Below are positions 18,216 to 27,800 of a DNA stretch of 64,000 nt, piece after piece. The translations under genes and the position numbers were made by a program. The stretch is from an uncultured Myxococcales bacterium (GTDB lineage Bacteria; Myxococcota_A; UBA9042). Within the stretch, counting starts at the first letter, position 1. Each line of letters starts with the position of its first letter. The stretch is from NCBI GenBank assembly GCA_903924465.1, contig CAIYBN010000007.1, positions 18,989-82,988 of the forward strand, in the 5' to 3' direction. Below the pieces are notes generated by a model. The model made no database searches, had not been told where the DNA came from, and saw nothing but the letters and a program-made list of their open reading frames with translations.

Positions 18216-20837
18216 TTGACTGACTCGACCGTCCCATCCGCTGCGCCGACCACGCGTGTGCGTGAACGTGTGAAGCTCGACCGCGACGAAACGCGGCCCC
18301 TGCGCCATCGGGCACGTTGGGTGCTGCGCGGCTTGTTGGCGGCAGCCTTGGCGGTCGCGATTCTGGCGACCGGCGGCGCGTCCTGGTCGGCTGTTGCGGC
18401 GATCTGGGTGCTGCTGGTTGCAGCCGCCCCGGCGGCGATGATCGCGGTGCCCAACAAGCCACCACGCGTGTTCCTGGGGCTCTTGTGGCTCGTTCTCGGT
18501 GCCTTCGTCACCCTGCAACTGCTACCGTTGCCTCGGGTTCTCGTCGAAGTGTTGCAGCCCAAGGCGGTGGAGCTCTCCGATCTCGGTCGTGCCGCCCTGG
18601 GTCTCCCGCCGGCATCGTTCCTTGCGCTTGCGCTGGCGCCCGGTGATGCGGCACTTCAGGGCGCGGTCTACCTGCTTGGCGCCGCGCTGGCCTTGCTCGG
18701 CAGCATCGCGCTGTCCGGGCACGACGGCCGCCGCGCCATTCACTGGACCAGCAACGTCGTCCTTGGCCTGGCCGTGGCCAGCGCCTTTGCCTGGATCTGT
18801 GCCTACACGTCGCCACTGACCGACTTTGTGCCTGGCGGGCTCTCCAGGAAATTGGCGGTCCTGTGCTTTGTCAACGCCAATCAGGAAGCTGCGTTGCTCA
18901 ATCTCGGCATCGCGATGGGCCTGAGCCGTATGCGTCTGGCGGTGAATCCGCGGTGGCAGACGCTTTTTGGCACTTTGGCCTTGGTTCTTGCGTTCGCCGT
19001 CCTGGAAGTCGGTTCGCGCGGCGGGCTCATCACCATGTGCCTGGTGCTGACCATGACGCTGTTCATGCGGCCCCGGCCGGTCAAGGGACGTCGTGTCGAC
19101 CAGCGGGAGCTCCAGCGTGCCGCGCTGATTCGGACCAGTGTGCTCATCGCATCCGTGGCGCTCGTCGCTGCGGTGATTGCCCTGCCGGCCATCGAGGCCG
19201 AATTCAGCGGCACGAATGACAGCCACAAAGGCACGATCATGGCGCACATGGTCGGCATCGCCGACGGCCGGTTCAATGCCAGTCCGCTGTTGCGCGCGAC
19301 GTGGCGGGCCGGTGCGGGCCCGGCCGGCTTGCCCGTTCTGGCGGGAATGGACGAAATGTGGGGCAATAAACGCGTCGATTTTGCCGAAAACATCGTGCTC
19401 GACAGCGTCTTTTCGTTTGGCGCGCTGGGGGCCCTGCTGTTTTGCCTGGGTCTGGCGTGGGCGCTCATCGATCACGTGCGCCGCCGCGCAGACGTTCCGC
19501 AAGCGCCAGGTTTCATCGTCGCGTCCGTTTCGATGGTCGTGGCCAATTTCGCAGATTTTTCGCTCCAGCTGAGCGGTGGCCTCCTGCCTTTTCTCGGGCT
19601 ATCGACCGCGTGCGAGCGCGCGCTGGGGCCTCGCGGCGGCCGTGCCAACATGGAGGAGAAGCGCCTGCCGACCTTCCGGCGCGTGTTGGTGGCGGCGGTT
19701 CTGGCGCTTTTGGCGGCTGGCGCGATGATCGCCAAGTCCCATCACGCCATGAATCGCGACACCGATGCCGCACTTTCCGGGCTGAGCGGCGACGCGATGC
19801 GCGAGCGGATCGGGGCCCGCTTCCTGGGGGATCACCACGCATTTTACCTGTACGGTCGCAAACTGACGGATACGCGAGATTTCAAAGGCGCAGCCAGAGC
19901 TTTTGACCGCGCCGTGGCGCTCCGACCGGGCAGCGCCCACGCGCGACTGTTCCGGTTTGCCGCACATCTGGAGCTGGGCGAAACCAGGACGGCCGCAGAC
20001 GATCTCCGGTGGTTGCTCGATCGCGAAGATGACATCGTCGAGCGGGCCATGCGGCTGTGCATGCAGTCACGCGCTGCGGAAGCGGTGCTCGTCAATGTGA
20101 TCCCGCGCGGTCACGACCAGAGTGGCCGCATCGCGCCGTTCCTGATCGCCAAGCATCCGGAACTCGTCGAACGCGTGGCCTTGACGTTGCGCCAGAACCA
20201 TCCCAATCGGGTGTTCGCGATCGAACTGGCACGCGGTGAGCTCTACCTCAAGCTTGGCAAACTCGAGGCTTCAAGGCGCATTGCCGCGAATTTGTTGGCC
20301 AACAAGGAAACGCGCACGCTGGGGTATCAGCTGGAAGCGGAACTGCTGCAGGCCGCGGGCAAGTTCTACGAAGCGTTTCACCTGTTCCGCGAAGTGTGCA
20401 AAGAGAAGCCCGATGCTTGGGGGGCATGCTCCGGCGCGATCAGCACCGCCGTCGCCGCCAACCGGCCCGAGGAGGCGTTGGTTTACCTGAACAGCCGGGC
20501 TCCGTATCTGCTGTCCGTCACCTGGCAAGCGTCCTTCTTCTGGTACAGCAAAGGTCAACTTGCGGCACAGATGAACCGGCAGGAAGACGCGCTCGAAGCC
20601 TTCCGCCGGGCGCACGGTTTCGCGCCGGATTCCGCGGAGGCGACCGCAGCGCTGGCCACCACGTGTGTGACTTTGGGCCTTCGGGACGAGGCGCGCACGC
20701 TCGTGGATGAGTTGCTCGCAAAGGCGCCCAAGTCCGCAGTCGGACTGGCGCTTTCGAAGGAACTCGACCGGGACGCCCACCATGCCTTTGACGCGACGCG
20801 CTCGATCGATCCCACGCCCTCTATCCTGGATCCCTGA
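18216..20837 (+). CDS. Large polytopic membrane protein with O-antigen-ligase-like core and C-terminal TPR region
   Basis: 873 residues from a TTG start with GGAG about 9 nt upstream. Residues ~40-500 contain about 11 hydrophobic helices. The segment VNANQEAALLNLGIAMGLSR followed by LEVGSRGGLITMCLVL resembles the Wzy/WaaL core (Asn-rich stretch then SRGG). Residues ~540-860 are soluble and read as tetratricopeptide repeats (FKGAARAFDRAVALRPGSAH and EDALEAFRRAHGFAPDSAEA). This Wzy_C plus TPR layout is known from exopolysaccharide polymerases and O-linked glycosylation ligases. Given the acyltransferase and ligase genes nearby, a surface-polysaccharide role is likely. No lipobox. Confidence 0.72.
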   Translation: MTDSTVPSAAPTTRVRERVKLDRDETRPLRHRARWVLRGLLAAALAVAILATGGASWSAVAAIWVLLVAAAPAAMIAVPNKPPRVFLGLLWLVLGAFVTLQLLPLPRVLVEVLQPKAVELSDLGRAALGLPPASFLALALAPGDAALQGAVYLLGAALALLGSIALSGHDGRRAIHWTSNVVLGLAVASAFAWICAYTSPLTDFVPGGLSRKLAVLCFVNANQEAALLNLGIAMGLSRMRLAVNPRWQTLFGTLALVLAFAVLEVGSRGGLITMCLVLTMTLFMRPRPVKGRRVDQRELQRAALIRTSVLIASVALVAAVIALPAIEAEFSGTNDSHKGTIMAHMVGIADGRFNASPLLRATWRAGAGPAGLPVLAGMDEMWGNKRVDFAENIVLDSVFSFGALGALLFCLGLAWALIDHVRRRADVPQAPGFIVASVSMVVANFADFSLQLSGGLLPFLGLSTACERALGPRGGRANMEEKRLPTFRRVLVAAVLALLAAGAMIAKSHHAMNRDTDAALSGLSGDAMRERIGARFLGDHHAFYLYGRKLTDTRDFKGAARAFDRAVALRPGSAHARLFRFAAHLELGETRTAADDLRWLLDREDDIVERAMRLCMQSRAAEAVLVNVIPRGHDQSGRIAPFLIAKHPELVERVALTLRQNHPNRVFAIELARGELYLKLGKLEASRRIAANLLANKETRTLGYQLEAELLQAAGKFYEAFHLFREVCKEKPDAWGACSGAISTAVAANRPEEALVYLNSRAPYLLSVTWQASFFWYSKGQLAAQMNRQEDALEAFRRAHGFAPDSAEATAALATTCVTLGLRDEARTLVDELLAKAPKSAVGLALSKELDRDAHHAFDATRSIDPTPSILDP

Positions 20838-21177
20838 GACCCCGACCGCTTGTCCTCATTTGCGCTCCTTCGTCCGAAGCTGACAATCGCAAGGCGGGTT
20901 CAGCGGTTGACCGGGACTCGTGCCTGAGCGACGGGAGAATTGCCGCGTGTGACAGTTTCGTGGCCAGAAGTCGTTGACAGGTTCTGAAGCTATCGCTAGG
21001 TTGCCGCGCGCTTGCCTTCCCCCGGTATCGGGTGTCGCAGGCGACTGTTGTTCACCGCCGATTGCCGCCCCCTGCGCGATCGGACCATCCAGCCGCGATT
21101 CTGGACAAAGCCGCGATTCCGAAAACGAACGCGAGTCAGATCACCGGCCCACGTCAGGCCACGAAGAGGAGTACAGC
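20838..21177 (+). other. Intergenic region carrying the etfBA promoter and leader
   Basis: 340 bases between the TPR membrane protein and etfB. It includes the promoter candidate at 20974-21002 and about 170 nt of untranslated leader ending in an AAGAGGAG ribosome site. I see no open frame with a good start and no strong hairpin. Confidence 0.5.
20974..21002 (+). promoter_or_regulatory. Sigma70-type promoter candidate for etfBA
   Basis: A perfect TTGACA at 20974-20979, 17-nt spacer, then TAGGTT at 20997-21002 (3 of 6 matches to the -10 consensus). The -10 element is weak. It lies ~175 nt upstream of etfB in an otherwise empty region. Confidence 0.45.
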
Positions 21178-21933
21178 ATGAAGATCCTGGTCTCTGCCAA
21201 GCGCGTCAGTGACCCCAATGCCAAACTCGCCATCGCCAAAGATGGCAAGTGGATTGAGGGCGACGTCGAGTACATTCTCAACCCCTTTTGCGAGAACGCG
21301 ATCGAGTGCGCGTTGCAGATCGCCGAAGCGAACGACGGTACGGAAACCGTGGCGATCGGCATCGGCGACGACGAGACCGCGCGTTTCATTCGCCAAGGTG
21401 CGTTGGCCCGTGGCATCGATCGCGGCATCCTGGTGAGCGCGGACGAAGAGGCGATTGATTCGGACCTCATCGCGCGCATCTACATGGGCGTTGTGCATCG
21501 CGAAAATCCCGACATCGTGCTGCTGGGCAAGCAGGCGATCGACGGTGATTCCAATCAGGTCGGTCAGTTGTTGGCGGAATACCTGGGCTGGCCGCAGGCG
21601 ACGTTCGCGTCGAAGGTGGAAGTGTCGGGCGGCAAGGCGATCGTCACGCGTGAAGTGGACGGCGGCCTGGAAACGCTGGAAGTCACGCTGCCCGCGGTTA
21701 TCACCGCGGATTTGCGCCTCAACGAGCCGCGCTTTGCGTCGCTGGCCGGCATCATGAAGGCCAAGAAGAAGCCGTTTGACGAGCTGGAAATCGACGATCT
21801 CGACCTGGAAGACACCGACACGAAAGTGCAGGTCGTCGGCCTGTCGACGCCGTCGGGCCGCAAGGCCGGCGTCATCGTCAAGGATGTGGAAGAGCTGGTG
21901 CAAAAGCTGCGTTCGGAAGCGCGCGCTATCTAA
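21178..21933 (+). CDS. etfB: Electron transfer flavoprotein beta subunit
   Basis: 251 residues, normal length. EtfB binds AMP and, with EtfA, accepts electrons from acyl-CoA dehydrogenases or related flavoproteins in the cytosol and passes them to ETF:quinone oxidoreductase. Motifs: MKILVSAKRVSDPNAK, the LNPFCENAIECALQ segment, VLLGKQAIDGDSNQVGQ and the recognition-loop region LPAVITADLRLNEPRFASL. The ATG at 21178 follows a GAAGAGGAG ribosome site. etfA follows after 30 nt. Confidence 0.96.
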   Translation: MKILVSAKRVSDPNAKLAIAKDGKWIEGDVEYILNPFCENAIECALQIAEANDGTETVAIGIGDDETARFIRQGALARGIDRGILVSADEEAIDSDLIARIYMGVVHRENPDIVLLGKQAIDGDSNQVGQLLAEYLGWPQATFASKVEVSGGKAIVTREVDGGLETLEVTLPAVITADLRLNEPRFASLAGIMKAKKKPFDELEIDDLDLEDTDTKVQVVGLSTPSGRKAGVIVKDVEELVQKLRSEARAI

Positions 21934-21963
21934 GCAAACTACCAACGGAAAACGAGGCAAATC

Positions 21964-22929
21964 ATGAGCAAGGTGCTGATTCTGGCCGAACATGACAAGG
22001 GCGCACTCAAGAAAGTGACGCTCAACACGTTGGCCTTTGCGCGGCAGTACGTCGCGAAATTTGGTGGCAGCTACGACTTCGCGGTGCTCGGTCACAACGT
22101 GGCTGGCGTGGCGGAAGCGCTGCGGAGCTATGGCGCGGGCGTCGTTCATCTGGTCGATCACGCGGATCTGGCGCATCCCATCGCTTCGGCTTGGGCCAAG
22201 GTGCTGGCGGATCTGGCGAAGTCGATTGGCGCCGACATCGTGGTGGGTCCGGCTTCGACAACGGGCAAGGACGTGCTGCCGCGCGTTGCGGTGCGTCTCG
22301 GCGCGGGCATGGCGAGTGAAATCGTCAGCCTGACCGACGGTGGCGCATTCCGTCGGCCGATGTGGGCCGGCAACCTGATGGGTGACGTCAAAATCACCAC
22401 GGCCAACAAGGTCATTTCCGTGCGCGCCTCGGCATTTGATGCCGCGGAAGCGACTGGCGGTCAGAGCCCGGTCACGGCGTTCGCCAGCGATGCCGGCTTG
22501 GCGACCGCGCGCGTGAAGTTCGTGTCGTTCGACGGCGTGCAATCGACGCGGCCAGACCTGACCGAAGCGGCTGTCGTCGTGGCAGGTGGTCGTGGCCTGA
22601 AGGACAAGTTCGGCGCGGTGACGGAGCCTTTGGCGGACGTCCTCGGTGCGGCGATCGGCGCGTCGCGCGCAGCGGTGGACGACGGCTTTGCGCCGAATGA
22701 CTACCAGATCGGCCAGACCGGCAAGGTGGTGGCACCGCAGCTGTACTTCGCGATCGCGATTTCCGGCGCCGTGCAGCACCTGGCGGGCATGAAGAACTCG
22801 AAGGTCATCGTCGCGATCAACAAGAATCCCGACGAGCCGATCTTCAAGGTCGCGGACTACGGTCTGGTGGCGGATGCGTTCGTCGCTGTGCCGGAGTTGA
22901 CGGCGCAGATCAAGACGCTGCGGGGCTGA
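21964..22929 (+). CDS. etfA: Electron transfer flavoprotein alpha subunit
   Basis: 321 residues. The N-terminal domain (~1-190) resembles EtfB. The C-terminal FAD domain carries [32 protein letters not shown] and the family signature [18 protein letters not shown] followed by [12 protein letters not shown] and ADYG. It heterodimerises with EtfB and carries the redox FAD. Partner dehydrogenases are not in the window. A strong hairpin 28 nt after the stop closes the unit. Confidence 0.97.
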   Translation: MSKVLILAEHDKGALKKVTLNTLAFARQYVAKFGGSYDFAVLGHNVAGVAEALRSYGAGVVHLVDHADLAHPIASAWAKVLADLAKSIGADIVVGPASTTGKDVLPRVAVRLGAGMASEIVSLTDGGAFRRPMWAGNLMGDVKITTANKVISVRASAFDAAEATGGQSPVTAFASDAGLATARVKFVSFDGVQSTRPDLTEAAVVVAGGRGLKDKFGAVTEPLADVLGAAIGASRAAVDDGFAPNDYQIGQTGKVVAPQLYFAIAISGAVQHLAGMKNSKVIVAINKNPDEPIFKVADYGLVADAFVAVPELTAQIKTLRG

Positions 22930-22956
22930 TTGCCCAAGCAGTTTGAGGTGTTGGGT

Positions 22957-22985
22957 GCAGGGGCGGGTGAACAACTCGCCCCTGC
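22957..22985 (+). terminator. Intrinsic terminator-like hairpin after etfA
   Basis: GCAGGGGCG (22957-22965) pairs perfectly with CGCCCCTGC (22977-22985) across an 11-nt loop; GTCTTTGG follows. The U-tract is short, so termination may be partial. Its position between etfA and the mnmE ATG supports starting mnmE at 23014 rather than at the TTG just after etfA. Confidence 0.6.
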
Positions 22986-23013
22986 GTCTTTGGCGCGACG
23001 CGGGCGGGCGGTC

Positions 23014-24348
23014 ATGGACACGATTGTCGCTTCTGCCACCGCACCGGTGCCCGCGGGCCTTGCCGTCGTGCGTTTGTCCGGTCCACAGGCGCATGCGATC
23101 GCGTTGTCGCTCGCCCGTTTGCCGCACCTGCCTCACGCCCGGATGCGGCTGTGCGCGCTGCAAGCCGGCGACGCGCTGATCGACCGCGGCTACGTCGTGG
23201 CCTTTCACGCGCCGCGTTCGTTTACCGGCGAGGACATCGCGGAATTTCAGGTGCATGGCTCGCTCGCGGTCGTCGATCGCCTCATCGTGGCGTGCGTCGA
23301 TCTCGGTGCGCGTCTGGCCCGTGCCGGTGAATTCAGTCAGCGTGCCTATGAGAACGGCAAGCTCGATCTGCTGCAGGTCGAAGCGCTCGGTGATTTGATC
23401 GGTGCCCGCGCCGAGTCCTCGCGGCAAGCTGCGCTGCAGGCCCTGGACGGCGTGCTGTCCCAAGCGCTGGCGGAATTGCGCGGGCCGCTACTGCGCGTCA
23501 TCGCGGAGGTGGAAGCGCGCATCGACTTTGCCGCGGAACCGCATCTGGCCGAGGTCGATCGCCAAGCGTTGCACCAGACCTTACACGCGCTGGCCGACCG
23601 TCTGCGCGAACTTTTGGGAACCGCGGTCGCGGGACGGATTCGGTTGCACGGCGCGCGGGTCGTTCTCTACGGCGCGCCGAACGCGGGAAAATCTACGCTC
23701 TTCAATGCCCTGTGCGGTGCGGATCGGGCGCTCGTGGATGCGCGGCCGGGAACGACGCGCGACACGGTGGAAGTGCAGACGGCGCCCGACGGGGTGCTCG
23801 TGACCTGGATCGACACGGCGGGCGTGCGGGACGCCGAGGATCCGGTCGAACGCGCGGGACGGCGGCGCGCCGAGACTGAGGCGCTGCACGCCGATGTGGT
23901 GATTTGGCTGGAGGATCAGTCCAAGCCATTTTCGGGTTTGCAGCCACCCCATTCCGATGCGGCGGTGCTGCGGGTGCTGAACAAGACGGACTTGCCGGCG
24001 GATCCGGATTGGCAGCAGCACGCCGATTGGCGCGGCGCTCTCGCGGTTTGTGCGCAACGCGATCGCGATATCCAGCCGCTGCGGGCCGCCGTGGTCGCGG
24101 CCGTTCGGCAGTCCGCTGCGGGTGCTTTGGGCCGCGTGGCGTTGACGCGACAGCGCCACATCGCGGCTGTGCAGACCGCATTGCAGGCCTTGGACCGCGC
24201 CGACCTGGCGATTCAGCAACGTTTTCCGCTGGAACTGCTTGCTGCCGACTTGCGCGACGCCGCGCTGGCCTTGGATGAGCTGACGGGCGCGATCGTGCCG
24301 GATGATGTGCTGGCCGCGATCTTTTCCCAGTTCTGCATCGGCAAATGA
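23014..24348 (+). CDS. mnmE: tRNA uridine-5-carboxymethylaminomethyl modification GTPase MnmE
   Basis: 444 residues. MnmE with MnmG modifies wobble U34 of several tRNAs. The N-terminal tetrahydrofolate-binding domain starts DTIVASATAPVPAGLAVVRL and has the FTGEDIAEFQVHGS and GEFSQRAYENGKLDLLQVEA segments. The inserted G domain has GAPNAGKST (G1), PGTTRDTVE (G2), DTAGVRD (G3) and NKTD (G4). The protein ends FCIGK, the invariant MnmE C-terminus. The ATG at 23014 gives the family start; a TTG at 22930 would place the terminator hairpin inside the gene. Confidence 0.96.
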   Translation: MDTIVASATAPVPAGLAVVRLSGPQAHAIALSLARLPHLPHARMRLCALQAGDALIDRGYVVAFHAPRSFTGEDIAEFQVHGSLAVVDRLIVACVDLGARLARAGEFSQRAYENGKLDLLQVEALGDLIGARAESSRQAALQALDGVLSQALAELRGPLLRVIAEVEARIDFAAEPHLAEVDRQALHQTLHALADRLRELLGTAVAGRIRLHGARVVLYGAPNAGKSTLFNALCGADRALVDARPGTTRDTVEVQTAPDGVLVTWIDTAGVRDAEDPVERAGRRRAETEALHADVVIWLEDQSKPFSGLQPPHSDAAVLRVLNKTDLPADPDWQQHADWRGALAVCAQRDRDIQPLRAAVVAAVRQSAAGALGRVALTRQRHIAAVQTALQALDRADLAIQQRFPLELLAADLRDAALALDELTGAIVPDDVLAAIFSQFCIGK

Positions 24349-24378
24349 CGGGAAACGTGAAAGCTTGCGGAAGATCGC

Positions 24379-24384
24379 TATACT
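24379..24384 (+). promoter_or_regulatory. Isolated -10-like element upstream of the 143-residue gene
   Basis: TATACT matches 5 of 6 bases of the -10 consensus and lies 31 nt before the ATG at 24415, in the short gap after mnmE. No acceptable -35 element at 16-18 nt spacing was found, so this is tentative. Confidence 0.28.
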
Positions 24385-24414
24385 GGCCTTGGGCCTTGTG
24401 ACCCGGGAGCGTCC

Positions 24415-24846
24415 ATGACCATCCACAATGACTGGGTCACCGCGTGTTCCACCGCGCTGGTCGACCGCCTGACCAACCGCGTGTCGCTGATCCACGTGCT
24501 GGAGCAGGTACAAGTGCCGCGCTTGCCGGCGATCGTCCCGGCTTTTCACATTGTCGCGCTGTGGCACAACACGGTGGACATGGCCGTGGATGGTCGGCTG
24601 CGCATCGAGGTGGAGGAAACCAGCGGCGAATCGTCGTCGGTGTTGTCCGAGGAAACCGTCACGTTTGCCGGACGCATCAGCCATCGGACGATTTGCATTG
24701 TCCACGCGATGACCGTGCTGCGTCCGGGCGCCTATCGCATCGTGGCGCGCCTTCAGGTGCCGGGTTCGGACGCGTGGAAGGAGGGCGCTTCGCATCCATT
24801 CCAGGTGCAGATTGCCCAGGCTCCGCATGAATCGGCGCAGGCGTGA
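24415..24846 (+). CDS. Small protein of unknown function (DUF6941-like pattern)
   Basis: 143 residues, no signal peptide or membrane helix. The pattern LTNRVSLIHVLEQVQVPRLP, then FHIVALWHN and alternating hydrophobic strands, suggests a compact beta sandwich and is reminiscent of the DUF6941 family, whose members begin with a similar 'gene-kind, issue, influence' strand order. I am unsure of this family match. The gene is followed after 3 nt by the MopE-WD40 lipoprotein gene, so the two are likely co-transcribed. Confidence 0.6.
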   Translation: MTIHNDWVTACSTALVDRLTNRVSLIHVLEQVQVPRLPAIVPAFHIVALWHNTVDMAVDGRLRIEVEETSGESSSVLSEETVTFAGRISHRTICIVHAMTVLRPGAYRIVARLQVPGSDAWKEGASHPFQVQIAQAPHESAQA

Positions 24847-24849
24847 GCC

Positions 24850-27800
24850 ATGACGGCCAGGCAGGCGGCAGTTCAACGCGCGCTGTTTGCCCTGTGCGCT
24901 CTCTTGCTCCTCGCTTGCGGTGATGGCATCGCGGAATCGAACGGTGCCGATGCAACCGTCGGCGCGGATAGCGTGGCCGATGCCGTCGATGTGCCCGACA
25001 CGGCGCACGATCAGGCCGATGGTTGGCCAGTCGAGATCAAAGACGTCGCTGGCGACGCGGATGGAGCCAGCGAGGTTCTGACTCCGGATGCAACGGCAGC
25101 GGATTGGGTCGATGCGGAAGACGCCGTCGATGCGGCGTCAGACACGTGGATCGCGGATGCCGTTGACGTGACGTCCACCGACGCGCCGACGCCGGCCGAT
25201 GCGGGCCAAGACGCAGACACGGCTGATGTCGTGGACGCCGTTGGCGACACCGCTGACGCGGCCGTCGATGCCCTCGATCCAACGTGTCCCTACGATCCGG
25301 CGTCGTATTGCCTGCACTGGGGCGTCTGCAAAGGTGGAAAGATCACCGTGGACTGCACATCTGGCGAGCCGCTGTGCAACTACAGCGCCGTGATTGGCTA
25401 TGAACTCATTGAGAAATCGTGCGACGGCCTCGACAACGATTGCAACAATTTGATCGACGACAGCCTGAAGGTTCCGCTGGCATCGAAGCAGGGCGGTCTC
25501 TGTCAGGGACTGATGAAGACGTGTCAGGGCAAGCAGGGCTGGCAGGATCCGAACTTCCTGGTGTTGCCGTTGTACCAGTCGGTCGAAACCGCGTGTGACG
25601 GCCAGGACAACGATTGCGACGGCCTGACGGACGTGTTTCAGTCGGAAAAGAAACTCGTCGGATTCAAAGGCATTTGCGCGGATGCCAGCTACATCTGCGA
25701 CGGCGCAAACGGCTGGCAGTTGCCCGACATCACGACTTTGCCATTTTGGGAGCCGGTCGAAACGATGTGCGACGGCTTGGACAACGATTGCGACGGCCTG
25801 ACCGACGAGGACATGGACACGGCGAATTTCCTGGGATCCGGCGTGGAGGTCAACAACCAGGGCGTGTGCAATGGCGCGCCGATCCGCTGCCTGCAAGGTA
25901 TCTGGAGCCAGCCGGATTACGGCAAGCAGCCGGGCTTTGAAATGCCCGAATCCAGTTGCGATGGCTTGGACAACGACTGCAACGGCTTGACCGACGAACT
26001 CACGCCAGCGCTGGCGTCGAAGCAAGCGGGCGTCTGCGCGGGTCAAGAGCTGGTCTGCAGCGGCCAAATTGGCTGGCAGGACCCGGACTGGACGCTGCTG
26101 CCTGGCTACGCGACCAACGCGGAGTGGCAATGTGACGGCTTGGACAACGACTGTGACGGACTGACGGATGAAGACGCGGCGTGTCCGCAGTGGCAAGTCG
26201 GCGGACGCGGGCGTGGGGCGCTGGCGCTGAGTCCAGATGGCCAGCAACTGGCGTGGACAACCATGCAGGGTGTGCAAGTCGTGGATTGGCAGTCGCGCCT
26301 GGTGACGCGCAACTGGTTTGGCCACGACTTTGCCGTCACGGCGGTGGCGTTCTCGGCGGATGGCACGCGCCTTGCGACGGTGGGCCAGACGGACGTGTTG
26401 CAGGTTTGGCCGTTAGCGGGGCCGGCGACGCCGACGGCCGGTGAGAAGCCGGTACTCGCGGTCGGCGGTCTGGGCACGACATTTGAAGCGGTGGTCTTCT
26501 CGCCCGACGGCGGTCAGGTGGCGGTCGGCGATTTGAGCGGCACGGTGCGGGTCTATGCGCTGTGGAGCGGGAAGCAGGTGGCGGCGTTGATTGGCCACAA
26601 GGCGGCGGTGGCGTGGTTGGCCGATGGCTCGGGTCAGAACGGGGTGCTGTTGACGGGTGACCAAAATGGCGTCGTCCGGCGCTGGCAGGTCGCCAGCCAG
26701 ACGGGCCAACAAATGGCCTTGATGCCAGGCGCGGTGCGGGCGATTGTCGCGATGCCTGGGACGACGCGGGTGCTGCTGATCGCGGACAGCCAGGCGACAG
26801 TCGTGGATGCGGCGAACGGCGAGCCGGAGGCGCAATTGCTGGGCGGTGCGTCGAACTGGGTGAGCGGCGCGCTGCGGCCCGATGGGGGTGGAGAAGCGCT
26901 GCTCGTCGAAACGGACGGCACGGTGCGGCGCTTTGCCTTGCCCGCGCCTGCCGGGCTCTTCGTGGACGTGACCCCGACTCAAACGCTTGTGCCGCCTCCG
27001 GACGTTCAAGGTGACGCAGCGGTCAGTCTGGTTGCGCGGTCGGGCCACGTCGCGGTCGGTTTTGTCGCGCAAGGCCCGTGGCAGTTGGACCTCGCCGCGG
27101 CATCGTGGTCACGGGCGACGACGCGCCACGCAGGTGCGGTCCATGACGTGGCGATCACCGGCGACTTGCTGCTTTCCGGTGGCGACGACACTGCGATCCG
27201 GCTCTGGCGCGCAGCCGATGGCGAATCCCTGACGGCGCTCTGGGGCCACCAAGGCGCCGTCCTGGCGATCCAGCCTCTGACGCAACTGCCGAACTTCCCG
27301 CCGGGGAGTCCACTGGCGATTTTGCTGAGCAGCGGGCTGGGACTGGCGTCCGGCAGCGACGATTTCACCGTTCGTCTGTGGTCGGTGACGCCGACAGCCG
27401 GCGGCATCGGCGTCTTGACACCCAAAATCTTCGGCTTGGGCGGCCCATGGCCCGACGATCTGGCTTTGACCGCCGACGTTCCCGGAATCTGGGCCGCGGG
27501 CGGACCGACCTTGAGCAAAATCTCGACGGATCCCGCGAAGTTGGGTCAAAAGCTCAATGCCTATCCAACCAAGCTCGGCAATGTCATCGAACGCGTTGTG
27601 CCCAGTCCCGATGGCCAATGGCTGGCGCTGGGCCTGAGCGGGGACGGCGCCGCGCTCAATGTTCACTACCGCATCATCGCGGCCAAGACGTTTGCTGTGC
27701 TCCACGAATGGTCGGGTATGCCAGCGCCCGTGCATGCGGTCGCGTGGTCGGGCGATGGCGCGCGCGTGGCGCTGGCGGGTCCCGATGGCGTGATCCAGAT

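Noticed and set aside
22930..23013. Extended start of mnmE at TTG 22930
   Set aside because: It would put a strong hairpin inside the gene and add residues unlike MnmE; the ATG at 23014 gives the family N-terminus.
25150..25300. Asp/Ala-rich stretches in lipoproteins as a possible sequencing artefact or frameshift
   Set aside because: Similar linkers follow the lipobox in two separate genes and the downstream domains are in frame, so they are genuine low-complexity linkers.
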